Below, piece by piece: positions 34,565 through 43,656 of a stretch of 64,000 bases of DNA; position 1 is the first letter of the stretch, and each line of letters opens with the position of its first letter. The DNA comes from Prevotella sp. UBA4330 (GTDB lineage: Bacteria; Bacteroidota; Bacteroidia; Bacteroidales; Bacteroidaceae): contig DGTS01000026.1 in assembly GCA_002394385.1 (NCBI GenBank), positions 7,314-71,313 of the forward strand, in the 5' to 3' direction. A model generated the notes under the pieces. The model ran no database searches and had not been told where the DNA came from. It worked only from the letters and a program-made list of their open reading frames with translations. A program made the translations under genes and the position numbers.

Positions 34565-36586
34565 ATGAAAAAAGTCTATTCCTTATTATTATTTATGCTA
34601 ATGGCGTTTGCTGTCGGCAGTTATGCGCAGGGTGAGGAACTCGCGCTCTCTCCTGGCTGGAACTGTAGCAAGGACGTGTCTTACGAAGGTCCGAGTTATC
34701 CAGCCTCAATCACCATGAAGGCAGGCGACAATTATGTTTACGCCAATCAGTCCATCAACGCCGACGACTTCACCGGTTATAAGATCGTTTTCGGCGAGGC
34801 AGTGGCTGAGGGACAGTTGCTGCTCACTATCGAAGGCGACCACATGACGAAAATCAGTCAGCCGGTGGCTGCCGGAACTACAGAACTTAGCGGAACTTTC
34901 GAGGACATTGAGTTCGCCGAGGACGATGAAGGCAACATCGACCGTACCATCTCACGTCTTGCCTTGCAGAATGCAAGTGGGGCAGAGTTGACTTTCACCA
35001 TCACCAGTTTCACTCTTCTCACCGAGGAGGGCGAGGAGGTGCAGCCGTCGCTTGCTGCCAACACAAAGTTCAGTTGGTCAACGTGGAAGAACGAGCCGCA
35101 GTGCACCATCGTTCCTGTAGATGCAACGGCAGTGGAGGTGTGGAAGTTCGGCCAGTGGGGCACTCTCGCTCACAACTTCGGTGCCAACATCACACCGGGC
35201 AGGGACGAGATACACCGCTTCACCGTTACCAGCAGCCAGCCATTCCCCGCAGATTTCCAGTGGAAGGTTATTCGTGGCTCTGTCGATGAAGACGCCTCTT
35301 ATCCGGGTGCTTTCCCCGTGGGCGAGACATCTGTAACGCTCGAACTCACCGAGGACAACATCAAGAAGAGTACTGAAGACGCCATCGACTACTTCACTGG
35401 CGTTGCCATTCAGTGTGTTAACTCTGGCGTGCTGCCCACCGACGTGAAGATGTTCTATGAGGTTGCTTACGGCAATGGTGTCATCACACGCGAACAACTG
35501 CCTATAAAGGTGGGCTCGTACGGCAGCCATGCCGAGATTATCGACCCCAACCCGTCAATGGAGCAGGGCGAGAACGGTCTGCCCGTCCGCGTGAATATCC
35601 CTGGCAACTGGGGCGACGTGAAACTCTGGAAAGAGGCGTTCAGCGCAGCCGACTATGTGGGTTATAAGATAGAACTGGCAGAGAAGCCCAACGACGGCGA
35701 CCTGCAGATTTACTACCGCACGGCAACCCACGGCAACGAGGGTGGCGTTTATGTGCCCTGGGAGACCAACGAAGAGCAGAAGTGCGAGGTTTCGGAGGAC
35801 GGAACCATCATGACTGGCGAGTTCGACCTTGACAAACTGGAGGACGACATCGACGTGCAGCGCTTTGCATTGCAGAACCGCACTGGCAACCAGGTGAGTG
35901 TGGTTATTAAGAATGTGTGGCTGATGACCGAGGAAGGCGAGTATGTCGAGACCGCTGGTCTTACCGCCGACGGATGGAATGCCGCTACGTTCCTGCCCGT
36001 GGGTGGCAGTTACGACGAGGACGGCAACATCTGGGATGCATACGTTAAGTTCAATGCCGCCAACGATTATCTCGGCACATACAGTGGCACTGTAGAGGCA
36101 GGCACACACCACAGACTCACTTTCTACACCGCCGAGCCGCTTCCCGCCTCAATCATTCCTATCTGCCAGAACATCGGTTTCGATGCCGACTTCAATTGGA
36201 CTTTCGAGGATGTTTACATCGAGTCTGAGGGTGCAGAGACCACTGAGTTCACGGTGAACGTGGCAAGAGATTACAACAGTCTCTACCTCCGCTATGTAGG
36301 TGAGCCACAGAGCAGCAAGAACAACATCCAGCGCAAGGAAGGCGAAGAGGAAGACGGTGCTCTGATGGTGCGTTTCACCAAGATTATACGTGACGTTGTT
36401 GAGGGCGAGATGGAAGTGCCTACAGCCATCAACGGTGTTCAGAGCGATGCCAACGTGAGTGTTGCCACACGTCAGTTCTTCAATGCTGCCGGTGTAGAGT
36501 TGGCACAGCCAGGCCGTGGCGTGACAATCGTCCGCGAGACTCTGAGCGACGGCACCGTTCGTTCACATAAAGTGATTCGTAAGTAA
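34565..36586 (+). CDS. Secreted surface glycan-binding-like protein with two repeats and a T9SS-type tail
   Basis: A 673-residue exported protein with signal peptide MKKVYSLLLFMLMAFAVGSYAQ. Two related modules are visible. Module 1 (residues about 27-165) has DDFTGYKIVFGEAVAEGQLLL, RLALQNASGAELTFTI and LLTEEGEEV. Module 2 (about 325-465) has ADYVGYKIELAEKPNDGDLQI, RFALQNRTGNQVSVVI and LMTEEGEYVE. Between and after them are further beta-rich parts. The C-terminal 70 residues (PTAINGVQSDAN, then RQFFNAAGVELAQPGRGV and ending VIRK) look like a type A T9SS sorting tail. No catalytic motif is seen, so a binding role on the cell surface is inferred. It has its own promoter with the TGAGACAT site. 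Confidence 0.7.
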   Translation: MKKVYSLLLFMLMAFAVGSYAQGEELALSPGWNCSKDVSYEGPSYPASITMKAGDNYVYANQSINADDFTGYKIVFGEAVAEGQLLLTIEGDHMTKISQPVAAGTTELSGTFEDIEFAEDDEGNIDRTISRLALQNASGAELTFTITSFTLLTEEGEEVQPSLAANTKFSWSTWKNEPQCTIVPVDATAVEVWKFGQWGTLAHNFGANITPGRDEIHRFTVTSSQPFPADFQWKVIRGSVDEDASYPGAFPVGETSVTLELTEDNIKKSTEDAIDYFTGVAIQCVNSGVLPTDVKMFYEVAYGNGVITREQLPIKVGSYGSHAEIIDPNPSMEQGENGLPVRVNIPGNWGDVKLWKEAFSAADYVGYKIELAEKPNDGDLQIYYRTATHGNEGGVYVPWETNEEQKCEVSEDGTIMTGEFDLDKLEDDIDVQRFALQNRTGNQVSVVIKNVWLMTEEGEYVETAGLTADGWNAATFLPVGGSYDEDGNIWDAYVKFNAANDYLGTYSGTVEAGTHHRLTFYTAEPLPASIIPICQNIGFDADFNWTFEDVYIESEGAETTEFTVNVARDYNSLYLRYVGEPQSSKNNIQRKEGEEEDGALMVRFTKIIRDVVEGEMEVPTAINGVQSDANVSVATRQFFNAAGVELAQPGRGVTIVRETLSDGTVRSHKVIRK

Positions 36587-36798
36587 AACCCCTACCCCGA
36601 CCCTCCCCGAGGGGAGGGGGGGTGGGGAGTTTATGAGTTATGGAGTTAAGACAATACCTTTTGAAGTGTCGGATTCCATCATGACATGTTAATCATACTA
36701 TTGTCTAAACTCTGAAACTTCCAAACTCACGAACTTAAAAACTTCCAAACTTAAAAACTCCCAAACTTAAAAACTTAAAACTTCCAAACTCTTAAAAT
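36587..36798. repeat. Palindromic and low-complexity repeats between the two binding-like genes
   Basis: A G/C-rich palindrome (ACCCTCCCCGAGGGGAGGG, around 36600-36620) follows the stop codon. From about 36710 the words CTTCCAAACTTAAAAA repeat with a period near 16 bases right up to the ATG at 36799, so the repeat forms the translation start region of the next gene. Confidence 0.75.
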
Positions 36799-37824
36799 AT
36801 GAAACGACTTATTATAACATTTATAACAATGTGTTTGCTCTGCGCGAATTCGTTCGCACAGACAGGCAGCACTAAGTTGCCAATCTACGCTGACCTTGGT
36901 GGCGGCGTGCTTAAAAGTGACGGCACCTACGCCACATCATTCCCTGCCACAGTGACCCTTGCAGGACAGTGGGCAGACATCCGCTTGTGGCGCGCTCCGT
37001 TCAGTGTTACCGAATACCCCTCTTTCCGTGTTCGTTTGCAGCGCGGTTTCGAGGATGAGGGCATTCTGCAACTCTTCGCCCGCAATGACTACGAGGCTGG
37101 TCAGTATGGTGGACCGTACATCCCCTTCGGCTCTAATGTCGTGAAGATTGAGGGTGACTTCGTTGACTTTGACGAGGAAGGCACCTATGATGACGACCCC
37201 GTCATCACCGAGTTTGCAATACAGTACACCCACTCAGATGGCAACATCACGTTCACCGTTCGCGATGCTGTCATCTATGACGAGGACGGCAACGAGATTC
37301 CCTCGCGCAACATCAAGAACGACAGTTGGAAACCATCGGACACTTGGGTGGAGCCAGACCCTGTGTATGACGCCAAGGTGAAGTTCGAGCACAAGGGTGT
37401 TGTGGGCCCTTACAGTTTTCCCGTGACACGTGGCATGGGTCATGTGTATAAGTTCAAGACCGACGCTCCTATCCCCGAGGGATTCTCTCTGATTTGTGTT
37501 CTTGACGACGGCGACTATACCACACTGGTCTATCCCGTGCCCGCTGGTGCCACGGAATACACCTCCCCGGCAATCACCGAGGACTATATGCGCCTCTATC
37601 TGGAGTTTGAGGGTGACTATCCCACAACGGTTCACTTCACAGAGATATCCTATCAGGAGACCGCTGCCACAGGCATTGAGAGCATACTGAAAGACGCCGG
37701 CGTGCAGAAACGCGAATACTTCTCTCCTTCAGGAATGCTTCTCGACAGCCCAGCAAAGGGCATCAACATCGTGCGCGACCAGATGGAAGATGGCACGGTG
37801 CGCACCCATAAAATCATGAATTAA
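36799..37824 (+). CDS. Secreted protein related to the preceding binding-like protein, with T9SS-type tail
   Basis: A 341-residue exported protein with signal peptide MKRLIITFITMCLLCANSFA. One module like those of the preceding gene spans residues about 25-165 (PATVTLAGQWADIRLWRAPFS, then YPSFRVRLQRGFEDEGILQL, TEFAIQYTHSDGNITF and VIYDEDGNEI), followed by a second beta-rich domain (about 190-290). The C-terminus (TGIESILKDAG, REYFSPSGMLLDSPAKGI and VRTHKIMN) matches the tail of the preceding protein and looks like a T9SS sorting domain. No catalytic residues are recognised. It lies 22 bases before the CE15 gene and is probably in one operon with it. Confidence 0.7.
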   Translation: MKRLIITFITMCLLCANSFAQTGSTKLPIYADLGGGVLKSDGTYATSFPATVTLAGQWADIRLWRAPFSVTEYPSFRVRLQRGFEDEGILQLFARNDYEAGQYGGPYIPFGSNVVKIEGDFVDFDEEGTYDDDPVITEFAIQYTHSDGNITFTVRDAVIYDEDGNEIPSRNIKNDSWKPSDTWVEPDPVYDAKVKFEHKGVVGPYSFPVTRGMGHVYKFKTDAPIPEGFSLICVLDDGDYTTLVYPVPAGATEYTSPAITEDYMRLYLEFEGDYPTTVHFTEISYQETAATGIESILKDAGVQKREYFSPSGMLLDSPAKGINIVRDQMEDGTVRTHKIMN

Positions 37825-37846
37825 CTAAAAACTTATAATTTGTAGC

Positions 37847-39796
37847 ATGAAAAAATTACTTTTATCAGCAATCGCGATGTCATTCTTCTGTGCAGGTGCT
37901 TTCGCACAGGACATCCCATTGGTTTACAGCGTGGAGAACACGGCGGCAGCAAACCCCGACCCAGTGTTCCCAACATTCTCGGAACTGCCCAAGTGCGAGC
38001 CTCTCACCGACCCGTTCGCATTCTCTGACGGCAGCGGTCGCGCCACCACTTTCGACCAGTGGGCAAAGCGCCGTGGCGAAATAAAACGCGAGATTGAGCA
38101 CTATGAAATCGGTACGAAGCCCGTGGTGAGCCTTGACGACATCCAGGCATCAATGGACGGCAACAAACTGACGGTGATAACTACCGTCAACGGCAAGACG
38201 CTGACGCAGACAGCCACCATCAACTATCCAGCAGGTGGCACGGCACCTTATCCGTTGATGATTGGAGCCAGCAACAACTCGCTGCCTTCGAGCCTGCTTT
38301 CGAGCAGAAACATCGCCACAATGAACTTCACCGAGAGTCAGGTGAACGGCTATTCGCAGATGGGTGGCAGCGGTTCGCGCGGCACCTATCCATTTGACGA
38401 ACTTTATCCCGACCTCATCGACAACGGTGCATACAGCGAGTGGGCATGGGGCTTCAGCCGTCTGCTCGACGGACTGCAGAAACTGGGTCCAGAGGTTACG
38501 AAGATTGATATGAACCATATCGGTGTTACAGGTTGTTCATACGCCGGCAAGATGGCGCTCTTCTGTGGTGCCTTCGACGAGCGTGTGGCTCTTACCATAG
38601 CACAGGAGCCCGGCGGTGGCGGTGCTGCCGCATGGCGTGTGACGCGTGTTCACAACCGTGACTATAAGAAAGAGGACTCTTGGGAAGGACTCGACAACAC
38701 CGACTACCACTGGTTTATGGAAAGTCTGAGAAGCACATTCGGTGAGGACAAGACATTCTATCTGCCTTACGACCACCACGAACTGGCTGCTATGTGCTGC
38801 CCTCGCGCGCTCCTCATGCTGGGTAATCCCGACTATAAGTGGCTTGCTGACGGTTCGGGCTATGTGTCGATGGAAGGTGCCCGCAAGGTGTGGGAGCAGT
38901 ATGGCATTCAGGACCGTTGCGGCTACTCAATCGTGGCAGGTCACGGACACTGCTCGCTTCCTTCTTCCCAGTATCCCGAGGTTGAGGCATTCCTTGACAG
39001 GTTCCTGCTTGGTAAGGATGTAAATACGGACAACGTAACCTATGCTGCCAACTATCAGCCAGGTGGCGACCGTGCCACTCCGCTCGAAGACCTCGACCAG
39101 TGGATGGGATGGTGGGGCGTTACCGACACTCCGCCGGCACTTCCCGACAACCGTCCTGTGCCCGTTCGTTTCTTCGGATATGCTGAGGACATGGCTCCCG
39201 CAGCCGTTACCGACTGGGTGATTGAGAGCGACGCAGCAGCACCTAAGGGCAAGTGCGCCCGTGCGGCAGTCACCAACACCACTGCTCCGACAGACAAGAC
39301 GCAGGCCCTCACATACACCTTCAATGTGACAACTCAGCAGAACTACTATCTCTATGCTTACGTCAACTGTGCCGCTTCGGCCAACGACGCGTTCTGGATT
39401 TGCGTTGACGACGGCACACCGCTTAAGTCTAACGGTAACAAGACCACTGGCGGATATGCCTGGCAGGGACTCTATGCAAAACTCACCGCAGCCGACAAGA
39501 GCAAGTATAAACTGAACCTCGCACCTGGCGAGCACACCGTTTACATCTATGTCAAGGAACCTGACGCAAAGGTCGGTCTCATCTGCGTGAGCAACACCGA
39601 TGCACTGAGCGACTTCAAGACTGAAGTGGCAGAACTCGACCTTGATAACCTGACTACGGGCATCAGAAACATCAACCTTGAGCAACTGAACGACGGCAAC
39701 GCTACATGGTACGACCTCAGCGGCCGCAGACTCATGGAGAAACCAGCAAGCAAAGGCATTTATATAGTTAATGGTAAAAAAGTGGTTATTAAATGA
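37847..39796 (+). CDS. CE15 glucuronoyl esterase with binding module and T9SS-type tail
   Basis: A 649-residue exported enzyme with signal peptide ending near FFCAGAFAQ. Residues about 25-395 are an alpha/beta hydrolase of carbohydrate esterase family 15: the nucleophile elbow VTGCSYAGKMALF near residue 229 (family pattern GCSxxGK), IAQEPGGGGAAAWR after it with the conserved Glu, and the catalytic His in VAGHGHCSLPSSQ. CE15 enzymes cleave the ester between lignin alcohols and 4-O-methyl-glucuronic acid on xylan. Residues about 440-585 form a beta-sandwich that may bind carbohydrate. The last 45 residues (ATWYDLSGRRLMEKPASKGI, then GKKVVIK) are a typical T9SS type A sorting tail. It overlaps the next gene by 4 bases. 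Confidence 0.88.
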   Translation: MKKLLLSAIAMSFFCAGAFAQDIPLVYSVENTAAANPDPVFPTFSELPKCEPLTDPFAFSDGSGRATTFDQWAKRRGEIKREIEHYEIGTKPVVSLDDIQASMDGNKLTVITTVNGKTLTQTATINYPAGGTAPYPLMIGASNNSLPSSLLSSRNIATMNFTESQVNGYSQMGGSGSRGTYPFDELYPDLIDNGAYSEWAWGFSRLLDGLQKLGPEVTKIDMNHIGVTGCSYAGKMALFCGAFDERVALTIAQEPGGGGAAAWRVTRVHNRDYKKEDSWEGLDNTDYHWFMESLRSTFGEDKTFYLPYDHHELAAMCCPRALLMLGNPDYKWLADGSGYVSMEGARKVWEQYGIQDRCGYSIVAGHGHCSLPSSQYPEVEAFLDRFLLGKDVNTDNVTYAANYQPGGDRATPLEDLDQWMGWWGVTDTPPALPDNRPVPVRFFGYAEDMAPAAVTDWVIESDAAAPKGKCARAAVTNTTAPTDKTQALTYTFNVTTQQNYYLYAYVNCAASANDAFWICVDDGTPLKSNGNKTTGGYAWQGLYAKLTAADKSKYKLNLAPGEHTVYIYVKEPDAKVGLICVSNTDALSDFKTEVAELDLDNLTTGIRNINLEQLNDGNATWYDLSGRRLMEKPASKGIYIVNGKKVVIK

Positions 39797-42723
39797 TGGT
39801 TATTATCAATAGTCTTTTAAATAAAGGGTTGGATTCTATCCGACCTTTTCTTTGCCTCGGCATAACCCAGACATGTGTCGGCTATGCACTTGGCAGCGTG
39901 AAAGCGCTGACTCTCTCAGCCCTTCTTTTGTTACCCCTCAGCGTTATGGCCGACCATTGGGTGGGCACATGGGGTACTGCTCCACAACTGGTGGAGACGA
40001 ACAACAATCCTCCTTCTCCGGGATTGCAGAATAACTCTCTACGACAAATCGTACAAGTTTCAATAGGTGGCGAGACGGTACGCCTGAAACTTACCAATGA
40101 GTTCAGCACCGGCTCGACAGAGATTAAAGCCGTGGAACTGGCACGTGCCACAACGGCAGGCAGCGACTATGCCATTGACGAGTCGTCAACGGTGAGCCTG
40201 ACTTTCGACGGCAATGCCTCGGTCACTATGGCGGCAGGAGGCAAGGTGACATCGGATGCAGTGGCTTTCCACATGTCACCGCGCGAGAACGTAGCCATAA
40301 CGATACACTATGGTACGGCATCCTCGACGAGTGTTTCGGGTCATCCAGGCTCCAGAACAACGTCATATCTGAAATCGGGAAACACAACCGACTTCAGCGG
40401 TGCAACGAAGACAGACCACTGGTACAACATACTGGCACTGGAGGTGATGGCTTCCGACGAGAGTGGGGCAGTGGCAATACTCGGAAACTCAATCACCGAC
40501 GGACGTGGCTCAACCACTAACCAGCAGAACCGTTGGGCTGACGTGCTCTCGCGCCGCCTCATCGAGAACGAGGCAACAGCCAATGTGGCGGTGCTCAACA
40601 TGGGCATCGGCGGCAACTGCGTGCTCAGCGGTGGCCTCGGTCCTACGGCTAAAGACCGTTACACGCGCGACTTGCTGTCGCAGGAGGGCGTGCAGTGGAT
40701 TATTCTCTTCGAGGCGGTGAACGACCTCGGTTACAGTCAGAACGGTGTGCAGACAGCCAACAATATCATCGACGTTTACAAGGAGATAATCCGTGCGGCA
40801 CATGCCAAAGGCATCTATGTCTTCGGTGCCACCATCACTCCGTTCAAGAACAGTTCTTACTACAGCGCAACACACGAGAACGGACGCAAGACACTGAACG
40901 AATGGATACGCACCGCGACGATGCTCGACGGTGTGATTGACTTCGACGAGGCAGTGCGCAACCCCTCGGACACCGAGGCGCTGCAACAGCAATACCTCTT
41001 CGAGAACGACTGGTTGCACCTGAACGCTACGGGCTATGAGGCAATGGGCAATGCCGTTGACCTCTCGCTGTTCACAACGACAGCACCGCTGGCACCTGAC
41101 GAGGAGCAGGGAGGAGGTGAAGAAGAGGAGGTGTTTTCGTCAAATCTGCCCATCTTTTACATCAACACCGAGGAGGCTATCAATGCCGACAGTAAGGTGA
41201 AGGGCACGATGAAGGTGATTGACAATGGCGAGGGCAACCGCAACTATTCCACCGATACCAACTTCAACTACAATGGATTCATAGGCATTAAATGGAGAGG
41301 TAACAGTTCGCTGAGTTTCGCCCAGAAGAAATACACCATCGAGACATGGGACGAGGCGGGCGAAGACCTCAAGGTGTCTATCCTCGGCATGCCCGAGGAG
41401 AGCGACTGGGTGTTGCTGGCACCGTATAATGACATCTCGCTGGTGCGTGATGTCTTTGCTTTTGACATGTGGAACGAGATGGGACACTGGGGACCGCGAA
41501 CACGTATGTGTGAGGTCTTTGTCAATGGCGAGTACATGGGCGTTTATGCTTTCTGCGAGAAGATAAAACGTGACAAGAACCGAGTAAATATCTCGAAACT
41601 CAAGAAGACCGACATCGAAGGGCGTGACCTTACCGGTGGCTATATCGTTCGCGTGGATGCTTTCGACGAGGAGGACGAGACGTTTCAGTCGTCGGTTCCC
41701 GGCATCCAGACGAGTCAATGGGGATGGGGCGGCGGCAGCAACACCGGCACTGTGACATGGACCATCTATTATCCTAAGAAAGAGGACCTGCAGCCAGAGC
41801 AGATAGCATATATTAAGGGCGTTGTTGACAATATGGAGAATTCGTTTCAGCAGAGCAACTACACCGATCCACAAGAAGGCTATGCCAAATGGATTGATGT
41901 GCCGTCGTTCGTTGATTACTTCATCCATACCGAACTGAGTCTTAACGCCGATGGCTTCAAACGCAGTTCATACTTCTATAAGACAAAAGACGACGCAGAC
42001 GGTACGCAGGCGAAACTCGTGGCTGGTCCGGTGTGGGACTATAACCTCGCTTACGGCAACTGCAACTTCTGCAACGCAAGCAACGTCAACGCATGGGTGT
42101 ACAACGGCTGCGAGACAAACCCTACGCCAGTGTTCTGGAAGAAACTCACCGAAGATCCTAACTTCATGGCGGCGGTAAAGGAACGCTACGCTCAGTTGCG
42201 CCAAACCATAATCAGTCAGGAGCGCATCAACCAGTTCTTCGACTCTTATGCCGAACTGCTCGACGAGGCGAAGGACCGTCACTATGCCAAGTATAACGAC
42301 CTGTTCTCTTCCGGCAGCGGTGGCGGAGGATGGTGGGGATGGGGCGGAAGCACCAGTCCCGTGGCTTATTTCGCGGCATATTTCGTGGAGTCATACGAGG
42401 AGGAGATTGCTACAGTGAAGAACTGGTTCAGCCAGCGTCTCGCCTTCCTCGACCAGAACTGGGGTTACGTGCCCACCGAGATACACAATCCCAAAGGATA
42501 CTTCGACCTCAGAGTTAAGTCTAACGGCGGCAACATTGAGGTAAGTGCCGACCGCGACCTGACACAGGTGGAAGTCTATTCCATCGGCGGCAATCTTCTC
42601 ACAAAGGAAACGTCACGAGAAGGGAAAAACAAATACAGTCTGAACATACCCGCGACGCACAAGCCTGTACTCGTGGTGTGCTATGGTGCCGATGGGTCCT
42701 ACATTACTTACAAGGTAATGTAA
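39793..42723 (+). CDS. SGNH esterase-CotH kinase-like fusion with T9SS-type tail
   Basis: A 976-residue exported protein. The ATG overlaps the CE15 stop codon; the signal segment LTLSALLLLPLSVMA only begins near residue 39, so a later start (GTG at codon 36) is possible. Residues about 53-440 copy the layout of the esterase at 26300-27490: ILGNSITDGRGSTTN near residue 232, FEAVNDLGYS, and NDWLHLNATGYEAMG. Residues about 448-890 are a CotH-type domain (KWRGNSSLSFAQKKYTIE, LLAPYNDISLVRDVFAFDMW, EVFVNGEYMGVYAFCEKIK, GPVWDYNLAYGN), a family that includes protein kinases of spore coats. The C-terminus (VEVYSIGGNLLTKETSREG, then ITYKVM) is T9SS-like. The linker is Glu-rich (EEQGGGEEEE). Confidence 0.87.
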   Translation: MMVIINSLLNKGLDSIRPFLCLGITQTCVGYALGSVKALTLSALLLLPLSVMADHWVGTWGTAPQLVETNNNPPSPGLQNNSLRQIVQVSIGGETVRLKLTNEFSTGSTEIKAVELARATTAGSDYAIDESSTVSLTFDGNASVTMAAGGKVTSDAVAFHMSPRENVAITIHYGTASSTSVSGHPGSRTTSYLKSGNTTDFSGATKTDHWYNILALEVMASDESGAVAILGNSITDGRGSTTNQQNRWADVLSRRLIENEATANVAVLNMGIGGNCVLSGGLGPTAKDRYTRDLLSQEGVQWIILFEAVNDLGYSQNGVQTANNIIDVYKEIIRAAHAKGIYVFGATITPFKNSSYYSATHENGRKTLNEWIRTATMLDGVIDFDEAVRNPSDTEALQQQYLFENDWLHLNATGYEAMGNAVDLSLFTTTAPLAPDEEQGGGEEEEVFSSNLPIFYINTEEAINADSKVKGTMKVIDNGEGNRNYSTDTNFNYNGFIGIKWRGNSSLSFAQKKYTIETWDEAGEDLKVSILGMPEESDWVLLAPYNDISLVRDVFAFDMWNEMGHWGPRTRMCEVFVNGEYMGVYAFCEKIKRDKNRVNISKLKKTDIEGRDLTGGYIVRVDAFDEEDETFQSSVPGIQTSQWGWGGGSNTGTVTWTIYYPKKEDLQPEQIAYIKGVVDNMENSFQQSNYTDPQEGYAKWIDVPSFVDYFIHTELSLNADGFKRSSYFYKTKDDADGTQAKLVAGPVWDYNLAYGNCNFCNASNVNAWVYNGCETNPTPVFWKKLTEDPNFMAAVKERYAQLRQTIISQERINQFFDSYAELLDEAKDRHYAKYNDLFSSGSGGGGWWGWGGSTSPVAYFAAYFVESYEEEIATVKNWFSQRLAFLDQNWGYVPTEIHNPKGYFDLRVKSNGGNIEVSADRDLTQVEVYSIGGNLLTKETSREGKNKYSLNIPATHKPVLVVCYGADGSYITYKVM

Positions 42724-42859
42724 GCCTCTTCGCTGCAAAGAGATTTCAGGGAGATGTTGCCATACTTTAGTGGCGGCATCTCCCCGTTTTCTTTTATATT
42801 ATGTGCTATACATCTTATAAAATAAAACAGGTACAAGATGTAAATAAACCCTCATACAT

Positions 42860-42890
42860 TTTGTTTTGTTTCTTTTATTTCATATATTTG
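42860..42890 (+). promoter_or_regulatory. Consensus promoter before the secreted unknown
   Basis: TTTG at 42860-42863, a 19-base gap, and TATATTTG at 42883-42890: a full Bacteroidetes consensus. It decides against the upstream ATG at 42866, which lies inside the promoter. Confidence 0.8.
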
Positions 42891-42922
42891 CAGGCGATAT
42901 GGAAACTAAAAAGAAACAGATT

Positions 42923-43564
42923 ATGAAAACTAGACGCACATTTACATTTACTCTGTTGCTTATGGGAGCACTCTTTCTTTGCGCCCCATCGGCAAATGCC
43001 CAAAGCAAGAACGTGAAACGCAAGGCTGCTACAGCGGGGATTAAACAGCAACGGCCTCAGAAACCATCGCCTGTAGAGACAAGGGAGCGAACGATAAAGG
43101 ACTTGCTCTATTTCCCGTACGGTTGTCTTCCTGCAGACGTTAGCAATGCTGAAGATGCGCAAAACATGTTGAAACAACTCTTCGGCAGTTGCGAGAAAGT
43201 GGATAATGTTTATTACGGACTACACCGAAACGACTCTTTCGATTATACTTACCGCGGAGTACCCATCGGCCTGACCTTCTACGACTGGTTTGACAATCGC
43301 CAGTGGTACCATTTCTATTTTGACACTGTCGCTGAGGCGCAAAAGTTTTATAATGCTTTGGCAGCCGACTTGAAAGCAGCGGGCATACCGATGACAAAGG
43401 ACAAAGTATATGGCGGGGTGTCGAATCGTGGCCGTAGCCTTCAATACTTCAAATCCGTTTATGTCTTCCCTCCTTTGAAAGTGAAGGAAGCCGACGGAGC
43501 CAATATTCATCGTCAGGATGTTGTTGGCAAGTACCAGGTGGAATTTGGAGTGTATAAGAAATAA
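42923..43564 (+). CDS. Secreted protein of unknown function
   Basis: I choose the ATG at 42923 because it gives the signal peptide MKTRRTFTFTLLLMGALFLC with cleavage after ANAQ, follows an A-rich stretch, and lies about 28 bases after the expected transcription start; the ATG at 42899 would be nearly leaderless. The protein has 213 residues. A basic linker (NVKRKAATAGIKQQRPQKP) follows the signal. The mature part has a mixed alpha/beta look: LLYFPYGCLPADVSNAEDAQ, VDNVYYGLHRNDSFDYTYRG, GLTFYDWFDNRQWYHFYFD. I do not recognise the family. It stands alone between the end of the xylan locus and the FadL gene on the other strand. Confidence 0.7.
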   Translation: MKTRRTFTFTLLLMGALFLCAPSANAQSKNVKRKAATAGIKQQRPQKPSPVETRERTIKDLLYFPYGCLPADVSNAEDAQNMLKQLFGSCEKVDNVYYGLHRNDSFDYTYRGVPIGLTFYDWFDNRQWYHFYFDTVAEAQKFYNALAADLKAAGIPMTKDKVYGGVSNRGRSLQYFKSVYVFPPLKVKEADGANIHRQDVVGKYQVEFGVYKK

Positions 43565-43568
43565 TTGA

Positions 43569-43650
43569 GAATGTTGAATTACGAATTACGAGTTATTATC
43601 GCTTTCTGCGATGAAGAATTATTTAACTCGTAATTCGTAATTCAACATTC
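43569..43650. terminator. Perfect 27-base inverted repeat between convergent genes
   Basis: Arm 1 is 43569-43595 and arm 2 is 43624-43650; they pair without mismatch and the loop is 28 bases. Each arm contains GAATTACGAATTACG. It lies between two convergent genes, so it may act as a two-way terminator or transcript-end hairpin, although there is no clean T-run. Its arms are made of a short repeated word, which suggests origin from a repeat element. Confidence 0.75.
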
Positions 43651-43656
43651 ATAATT

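Noticed and set aside
42866..42922. Upstream ATG codons of the secreted unknown
   Set aside because: The first lies within the promoter and the second would leave only about 4 leader bases; the third gives a good signal peptide.
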